Source: an uncultured Collinsella sp. (GTDB lineage: Bacteria > Actinomycetota > Coriobacteriia > Coriobacteriales > Coriobacteriaceae). From it: a DNA stretch of 31,108 bases. The stretch lies in the NCBI GenBank assembly GCA_900545555.1, contig UQZI01000018.1, positions 1 through 31,108 of the forward strand. The letters run 5' to 3'. This document shows, one piece after another, positions 30,366 through 31,108 of this stretch. The notes below the pieces were generated by a model, which had not been told where the DNA came from, made no database searches, and saw only the letters and a list, made by a program, of their open reading frames with translations. Position 1 is the first letter of the stretch; every line of letters begins with the position of its first letter. Made by a program: the position numbers and the translations under genes.

Positions 30366-31108
30366 ATGGACACACTGCTCGAAGCCATCGATGTTTGCAA
30401 TGTCGATGGCTTTTGCTTTGGCAACTATACGGACGAGGAAGCTGGCACCGGCTGCACCGTAATCGTGGCGCCCGAGGGTGCCACCGGTGGCGTTGACGTT
30501 CGCGGCGGTGCTCCCGCATCGCGCGAAACCGACTTGCTGCGACCCGAGAACACCGTCGACAAGGTCCACGCCGTCTGCCTTTCGGGCGGATCGGCCTTTG
30601 GCCTCGAGGCTGCAAGCGGCGTGGCCCGCGAACTCGAGAGCCGCGGCATTGGTCTGCCCGTCGGCCCCACGCAGGTGCCCATCGTGTGCTCCAGCTGTAT
30701 CTTCGACCTTGCCTTTGGCGACCCCACCGTTCGCCCCGACATTGAGGCCGGCATCGCCGCCGTGCGCGAGGCGCTCGACCACACCCCCACCAAGCTCGAA
30801 CAGGGCAACGTAGGCGCCGGCACGGGCGCTACCGTGGGTAAGCTCATGGGCCCTGCCACCTGCATGAAGGCCGGCCTTGGCGCTGCCGCCGTGGCGCTCG
30901 GCCCCATCAAGGTGGGCGCCGTGGTCTCGGTCAACGCCTGTGGCAACGTTGTCGACCCCTTCACCGGCGAGTGGGTCGCCGGTATGCGCGCCGCAGCCGA
31001 TAGCGACCAGATCGTCGACATGGAACTCGCAGCCTTTGCCGCCGCCGGATCCATGCAGATGCCGCTCGACCGCACCAACACCACCATCAGCTGCATCGTC
31101 ACCAACGT
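30366..31108 (+). CDS. P1-family (S58, DmpA-like) peptidase, 3'-truncated by the window
   Basis: The first 247 residues of a cytosolic P1-family peptidase/aminopeptidase, read from the ATG after AGGAG. Recognisable blocks are VHAVCLSGGSAFGLEAASGV, IVCSSCIFDLAFGD, QGNVGAGTGATVGKLMGP and VGAVVSVNACGNVVDPFTGE. Relatives self-cleave and use an N-terminal Ser or Thr nucleophile. In this protein the segment that often reads GxGSAS/GxGTAS is GLGAAAVALG, so the expected hydroxyl residue may be missing or shifted; I cannot fix the cleavage site with the rest out of view. Substrate unknown. Confidence 0.85.
   Translation, partial: MDTLLEAIDVCNVDGFCFGNYTDEEAGTGCTVIVAPEGATGGVDVRGGAPASRETDLLRPENTVDKVHAVCLSGGSAFGLEAASGVARELESRGIGLPVGPTQVPIVCSSCIFDLAFGDPTVRPDIEAGIAAVREALDHTPTKLEQGNVGAGTGATVGKLMGPATCMKAGLGAAAVALGPIKVGAVVSVNACGNVVDPFTGEWVAGMRAAADSDQIVDMELAAFAAAGSMQMPLDRTNTTISCIVTN

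Noticed and set aside
1..31108. tRNA, rRNA, CRISPR arrays, prophage att sites
   Set aside because: No cloverleaf, rRNA-like sequence, regularly spaced repeats or att-like direct repeats were recognised on either strand.

Overview
The window looks like chromosomal DNA of a moderately high-GC, gut-type actinobacterium of the class Coriobacteriia, most likely Collinsella or a close relative. This is an inference from the protein flavour (EttA, long glutamine-dependent NadE, DUF2974 and 37-kD nucleoid-associated proteins), from a fermentative gene set (L-lactate dehydrogenase, arginine deiminase pathway, beta-glucoside PTS) and from the GC-rich coding regions separated by AT-rich leaders. No rRNA, tRNA or CRISPR array was seen, and no marker fixes the species.

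Layout. 1-900 is the 3' part of ettA. 1188-2685 is an AT-rich island with a Tat-exported papain-like protein and a lipoprotein. 2740-5137 (minus) holds two low-complexity, probably envelope- or regulation-related hypothetical genes. 5341-12158 (plus) carries NAD synthetase, a class I/II aminotransferase, L-lactate dehydrogenase, a DUF2974 hydrolase flanked by inverted repeats, and a 37-kD nucleoid-associated protein. 12159-12541 has no gene but is full of hairpins, including a three-tier nested structure.

12542-19599 (minus) is an arginine deiminase (ADI) locus read in the order arcA2, arcT, arcA1, arcB, yfcC-type antiporter. The two arcA genes lie in 1,267-bp direct repeats that are identical base for base, while their upstream regions have diverged except for a shared promoter module. 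That module has two CCGTTC half-sites exactly 21 bp apart, a conserved GC-rich block and a TATAAA/TATAAC box. A third 21-bp pair lies on the opposite strand between arcA1 and arcT. Carbamate kinase (arcC) is not in the window.

20151-23986 (plus) has polyphosphate kinase with an unusual Pro/Ala-rich tail and an RlmD/TrmA-type rRNA uracil methyltransferase. A deleted IS3-family remnant with recognisable terminal inverted repeats follows (24078-24491). 24628-28642 (minus) encodes a beta-glucoside PTS EIIBC, a GH1 6-phospho-beta-glucosidase and a DMT-family transporter. The transporter has a leader with a promoter, a 5' stem, a candidate antiterminator segment and a strong intrinsic terminator, so it looks like an attenuator or riboswitch of unrecognised class. 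29145-31108 (plus) has a DJ-1/PfpI protein overlapping a Maf pyrophosphatase by 4 bp, then a truncated P1-family (DmpA-like) peptidase.

Best leads for something undescribed: the helically phased CCGTTC regulon site of the duplicated arcA genes, the DMT-transporter leader RNA, the nested structured element at 12265-12354, and the inverted repeats that bracket the DUF2974 gene.
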